From Candidatus Geoarchaeota archaeon (lineage in GTDB: Archaea > Thermoproteota > Thermoprotei > Gearchaeales > WAQG01): a DNA stretch of 17,173 nt. This document shows, one piece after another, positions 14,476 through 17,173 of the stretch. A model generated the notes under the pieces. It worked only from the letters and a program-made list of their open reading frames with translations, did no database searches and was not told where the DNA came from. The DNA lies in the NCBI GenBank assembly GCA_015520395.1, contig WAQG01000015.1, positions 1 to 17,173 on the forward strand, given 5' to 3'. A program made the translations under genes and the position numbers. Position 1 is the stretch's first letter; the number at the start of each line of letters is the position of its first letter.

Positions 14476-15636
14476 CTAACCCCTCTGCTCTAGGGGTATA
14501 TACTCCTTATCAAGCTCGCCAACGTAGTAGGCCCTAGGCCTTATCAACCTGTTCTGGGCGACATACTCAAAGAGGTGGGCCGACCACCCGGCAACTCGCG
14601 CCATCGCGAAGAGCGGCGTGTAGAAGTCTAGTGGTATCCCCATGCCCATGTAAACTATCCCGCTCCAGTAGTCGACATTGGTGAAGATCCTCTTCTCGGC
14701 CAGCTTGGCCAACGCCACCTCCTCCAGCCTCTCGGCAACCTCGTAGTACCTCTTTAGATCACCCCCCACGCTGTCAGCAAACATCTTCGCATACTTCTTA
14801 AATATCCTGGCCCTTGGATCATATGACTTGTAGACCCTGTGGCCCATCCCCATAATCCTCCTCTTCGCGGCCCGGGCCTTCTCAAACCACTCCTCAACCT
14901 TATCCGGATCACCTATCTCGATGAACTGCCTCATTGCCAGCTCGTTTGCCCCGCCGTGCAGAGGCCCCCTCAGGGCGCCTATCCCGGCAACGATGGCCGA
15001 ATAGTAGTCGGAGAGGGTTGAACCCACCACAAGGGTGGCGAAGGCGGAGGCGTTCATCCCGTGCTCCGCGTAGAGTATGTTGGATACGTCCATGGCCCTG
15101 GCCCATAGCTCCGGAGGCCTCTCGCCATTAAGCATGTAGAGGAAGTTTTCAGCCAGCCCGAGCCTCGGATCCGGATCTATTATCTCCTTACCCTGCCTGG
15201 CCCTCGCTATAGCGGCTATTATCGTTGGGAACTTCGCCGTCAGCCTTATCGCCTTCCTGAACATACCCTCGAGGCTCATATCGAACCTCCCGGGGTCAAA
15301 GTTGCCCAGGTAGGAGACCACAGTTCGGAGGGCCTCCATGGGGTGGGTGTCCTTCGGAATCTTCTTTATAACCTCTATCACCGGGGGTGGTAGCTCCATG
15401 TTCTCCCTTAGGTTGCCCTTGAAGTCCTTTAGCTCCCGCCTTGTCGGGAGCCGGCCATACCAGAGCAGGTAGACGGTCTCCTCATATGAGCCGTGCTCAG
15501 CCAGGTCCTCTATCCTGTAGCCCCTGTAGTAGAGCCTGCTGTTAAACCCATCAATATAAGATATGGCTGTTTCGTAGACGTAAATCCCCTCTAAACCCTT
15601 ATAAATAGTGGGCTTCTCGGACATGGTAAACCCCAT
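14476..15636 (-). CDS. gltA: Citrate synthase
   Basis: This 386 aa enzyme has the length usual for archaeal type I citrate synthase and condenses acetyl-CoA and oxaloacetate to citrate. The catalytic residues are visible as H192 in LYAEHGMNAS, H227 in LHGGANE, H266 in MGMGHRVYKSYDPRA and D322 in TNVDYWSGIVY. The N-terminal GLEGIYVYETAISYIDG and YRGYRIEDLAEHGS blocks are typical. Members of this family may also act as 2-methylcitrate synthases, which sequence alone does not exclude. A TATA-like TTTATGTA (15659-15666) lies 26 bp before the ATG at 15636, suggesting a leaderless mRNA. An in-frame ATG at 15624 is an alternative start. It is divergent from the methyltransferase gene. Confidence 0.95.
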   Translation of the reverse strand: MGFTMSEKPTIYKGLEGIYVYETAISYIDGFNSRLYYRGYRIEDLAEHGSYEETVYLLWYGRLPTRRELKDFKGNLRENMELPPPVIEVIKKIPKDTHPMEALRTVVSYLGNFDPGRFDMSLEGMFRKAIRLTAKFPTIIAAIARARQGKEIIDPDPRLGLAENFLYMLNGERPPELWARAMDVSNILYAEHGMNASAFATLVVGSTLSDYYSAIVAGIGALRGPLHGGANELAMRQFIEIGDPDKVEEWFEKARAAKRRIMGMGHRVYKSYDPRARIFKKYAKMFADSVGGDLKRYYEVAERLEEVALAKLAEKRIFTNVDYWSGIVYMGMGIPLDFYTPLFAMARVAGWSAHLFEYVAQNRLIRPRAYYVGELDKEYIPLEQRG

Positions 15637-15658
15637 TTAGAGTATTCTAGTTAATATC

Positions 15659-15666
15659 TACATAAA
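15659..15666 (-). promoter_or_regulatory. TATA-like box of citrate synthase
   Basis: TTTATGTA on the minus strand is centred about 26 bp upstream of the ATG at 15636. Confidence 0.45.
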
Positions 15667-15708
15667 CTTAACGACGTCAAATCAATACTTCCAGCCTGGT
15701 AAACATAG

Positions 15709-15716
15709 AATATATA
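15709..15716 (+). promoter_or_regulatory. TATA box of the methyltransferase gene
   Basis: AATATATA is centred about 30 bp before the ATG at 15743. A second box, ACAATATATG at about 15722-15731, would fit a start at the ATG at 15761. Confidence 0.5.
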
Positions 15717-15742
15717 CGTACACAATATATGCGAGCCCTGAC

Positions 15743-16462
15743 ATGTTGCATAAAGGATCGATGAGCACAGGCCTTGGAGATATGTGGGAACAGGTTCTCA
15801 AGGCGCTCAGGGATGTTCAACCAAGGTACGAATGGTTCAATAACTTCATGTCGCTGGGGCTGGTCGGGCGCTACAGGGCCGAGGTGATCGCCCGGCTGTC
15901 GGGAGTAGATGGCGTAATCCTGGATGCCGGCTCCGGCCCCGGCACCATGTCAAGGCTCCTCATGAGGCACCGGGGCTCGGCGAGGACGATACTTGTCATG
16001 CTAGACCCGCTCAGAGAAATGCTAAGGGCAGCCCCTAGTGGCGACTTCGGGGTGGAGAGGGTTCAGGGGGTCTTTGAAAAGCTCCCGTTCAGGGATAGGG
16101 TCTTCAACTGCATAATTACAGCCTTCTCGCTAAGAGATGCTAGGGATATGGAGCTAGCCATCTCCGAATTCCACAGGGTTTTAAGGGTTGGTGGGATATA
16201 CGCTCTCCTAGATATAGGAAAGCCCAGGTTCCCACCCCTTAAAGCCGCCACAGCCATCTACTTCGGCGGCATAGTCCCTCTAATGGCGGCGTTAGTCTGG
16301 AGATCGAGGTGGAGAAGCTACACCCTAATACTTCCAACCTACCTCAGACTCCCAAGGAACGACGAGCTGGCTAAACGCATAGCTGAGCTGATAGGCCCGG
16401 TCGCGGTTAAGGAGCACATCGGCGGTGTGGTGTTGAGCCTATATGCCATAAAGCTGAGGTGA
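15743..16462 (+). CDS. UbiE/MenG-like SAM-dependent methyltransferase
   Basis: This 239 aa class I methyltransferase has the SAM-binding motif I VILDAGSGPG at residues 58-67, the acidic strand-2 end LDPLREML at 88-94, and motif II/III in EKLPFRDRVFNCIITAFSLRDARD (about 112-135). It also has FHRVLRVGG, the arrangement of the UbiE/MenG/COQ5 family, whose diagnostic loop FSLRDARD corresponds to YGLRNxxD. The family methylates the ring of demethylmenaquinone or related quinones at the membrane. A hydrophobic stretch at about 168-187 may associate with the membrane. The first ATG has a TATA box about 30 bp upstream; the ATG at 15761 is an alternative. Quinone as substrate is probable but not proven by sequence. 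Confidence 0.8.
   Translation: MLHKGSMSTGLGDMWEQVLKALRDVQPRYEWFNNFMSLGLVGRYRAEVIARLSGVDGVILDAGSGPGTMSRLLMRHRGSARTILVMLDPLREMLRAAPSGDFGVERVQGVFEKLPFRDRVFNCIITAFSLRDARDMELAISEFHRVLRVGGIYALLDIGKPRFPPLKAATAIYFGGIVPLMAALVWRSRWRSYTLILPTYLRLPRNDELAKRIAELIGPVAVKEHIGGVVLSLYAIKLR
16456..16462 (+). promoter_or_regulatory. Shine-Dalgarno of the radical SAM gene overlapping the upstream stop codon
   Basis: GAGGTGA is a full seven-base match to the 16S rRNA 3' end and contains the TGA stop of the methyltransferase. This implies coupled translation and decides the GTG start at 16468. Confidence 0.65.
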
Positions 16463-16467
16463 GGGTT

Positions 16468-17173
16468 GTGGGGCCCGGCAGATTTCGGGGCAGAGTGTTG
16501 AGGAGGTTCGATCCCTGGGGGAGCCCCCTCTGCACCTGCCCGCCAAAATACTCCCTCCACCCCTACACGGGATGTAGCCACATGTGCCTATACTGTTATG
16601 CCACAGCTTATATAGGGGTGAGGAAGAGCGCGCCGAAGAACATGTTCCTAAAGAGGCTTATGGGGGATCTTAGGAGGGCTGATAGGAGGCTTGTCGTAGA
16701 GATGTCGACGAGCAGCGACCCCTACCCGCCTGAGGAGAAGGATCACAGGCTTACTAGGATGGCCCTAGGCCTTCTCATCAGGGAAGGCTTTAAGGTTCTG
16801 ATAACCACAAAGGGGTCATTGGTTCTACGTGACGTGGATCTCCTGAAGAGGGGTGCTACAGCAGTCATGATGACCATCACAACTCTCGACGAGGGGCTTG
16901 CCAGGCTCTACGAGCCCGGCGCCCCACCCCCAAAGGCCCGCCTAAAAGCCCTGGAGACCCTCTCCAGGGCAGGCGTCCCCGTGGGTGTCCGCATAGACCC
17001 GATAATCCCCGGCCTCAACGACGACCCAGACGAGCTCAAGGAGCTAGTGAGGGTCGTGTGGGAGAGGGGCGTAAGGTTCATCGTCACCTCGACCTACAAG
17101 GCCCGGCCCGACAGCCTCTCCAGGCTCTCCTTCACATTCCCCGACATGGCCGAAAAATGGAGAAGGCTATACC
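16468..17173 (+). CDS. Radical SAM protein, COG1533 (SplB-related) type, C-terminus outside window
   Basis: The first 235 codons are visible. The radical SAM cluster motif is GCSHMCLYCYA (CxxxCxxC), preceded by SPLCTCPPKYSLHPYTG with two more cysteines. The barrel continues with VVEMSTSSDPYPPEEKDHRLTR, LITTKGSLVLRDVDLL, MTITTLDEGLARLYEPGAPPP and RIDPIIPGLNDDPDEL. This order is that of COG1533 proteins, which include spore photoproduct lyase relatives and Rv2578c-like proteins; most have no known substrate. Start choice: GTG at 16468 has a seven-base Shine-Dalgarno GAGGTGA at 16456-16462 with a 5-nt spacer. An in-frame GTG at 16459 overlaps the upstream stop but lacks a spaced site. It is co-transcribed with the methyltransferase. 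Confidence 0.88.
   Translation, partial: MGPGRFRGRVLRRFDPWGSPLCTCPPKYSLHPYTGCSHMCLYCYATAYIGVRKSAPKNMFLKRLMGDLRRADRRLVVEMSTSSDPYPPEEKDHRLTRMALGLLIREGFKVLITTKGSLVLRDVDLLKRGATAVMMTITTLDEGLARLYEPGAPPPKARLKALETLSRAGVPVGVRIDPIIPGLNDDPDELKELVRVVWERGVRFIVTSTYKARPDSLSRLSFTFPDMAEKWRRLY

Noticed and set aside
1..17173. CRISPR array or long tandem repeats
   Set aside because: No regularly spaced repeats of 20 or more bases were seen on reading either strand.

Overview
The window looks like the chromosome of a thermophilic archaeon, most likely of the Thermoproteota (crenarchaeal) side. The reasons are archaeal TATA boxes 25-29 bp upstream of start codons or RNA 5' ends, a mix of near-leaderless genes and genes with GGAGG/GAGGTGA Shine-Dalgarno sites, many GTG/TTG starts, an intron at position 37/38 of a tRNA-Leu, CCA-encoded tRNAs, a box C/D sRNA, and Arg codons dominated by AGG/AGA. 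Species cannot be fixed from the sequence.

Positions 1-6.2 kb (minus strand) hold a tight operon read from right to left: livF - livG - acyl-CoA synthetase - livH - livM - a second adenylate-forming protein cut by the window edge. Neighbours overlap or lie within 20 bp. The partner solute-binding protein (livJ-like, with a twin-arginine signal) is divergent at 6.5-7.9 kb. An AT-rich 340 bp region with promoters on both strands separates them. A CoA ligase inside a Liv/HAAT-type importer operon suggests that the cargo is a carboxylic acid activated with CoA on entry, rather than a plain amino acid. The second ligase-like protein lacks a recognisable adenylate-binding P-loop in the visible part.

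Positions 7.9-12.2 kb hold tRNA-Gly(GCC), an HtrA-type serine protease without a signal peptide, a hairpin that resembles the right end/omega-RNA of an IS200/IS605 TnpB element with no transposase beside it, a large membrane-anchored extracellular glycoside-hydrolase-like protein (TM1410/GH114-like with a DOMON/CBM9-like module), the decayed remains of a MinD-type ATPase with inserted ferredoxin domain, and an intron-containing tRNA-Leu(UAA).

Positions 12.2-13.6 kb are gene-poor. They carry a well-formed box C/D sRNA on the minus strand with its own TATA box, an unrecognised multi-pass membrane protein, and a weaker second C/D candidate between converging genes.

Positions 13.6-17.2 kb hold an unrecognised BioD/CobQ-like P-loop protein downstream of citrate synthase (minus strand). 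Divergently (plus strand) there is a UbiE/MenG-like methyltransferase whose stop codon forms part of the Shine-Dalgarno of a COG1533-type radical SAM protein that runs off the window. Citrate synthase and a quinone-type methyltransferase fit an organism with a citric-acid-cycle arm and quinone-based respiration, but that is inference.
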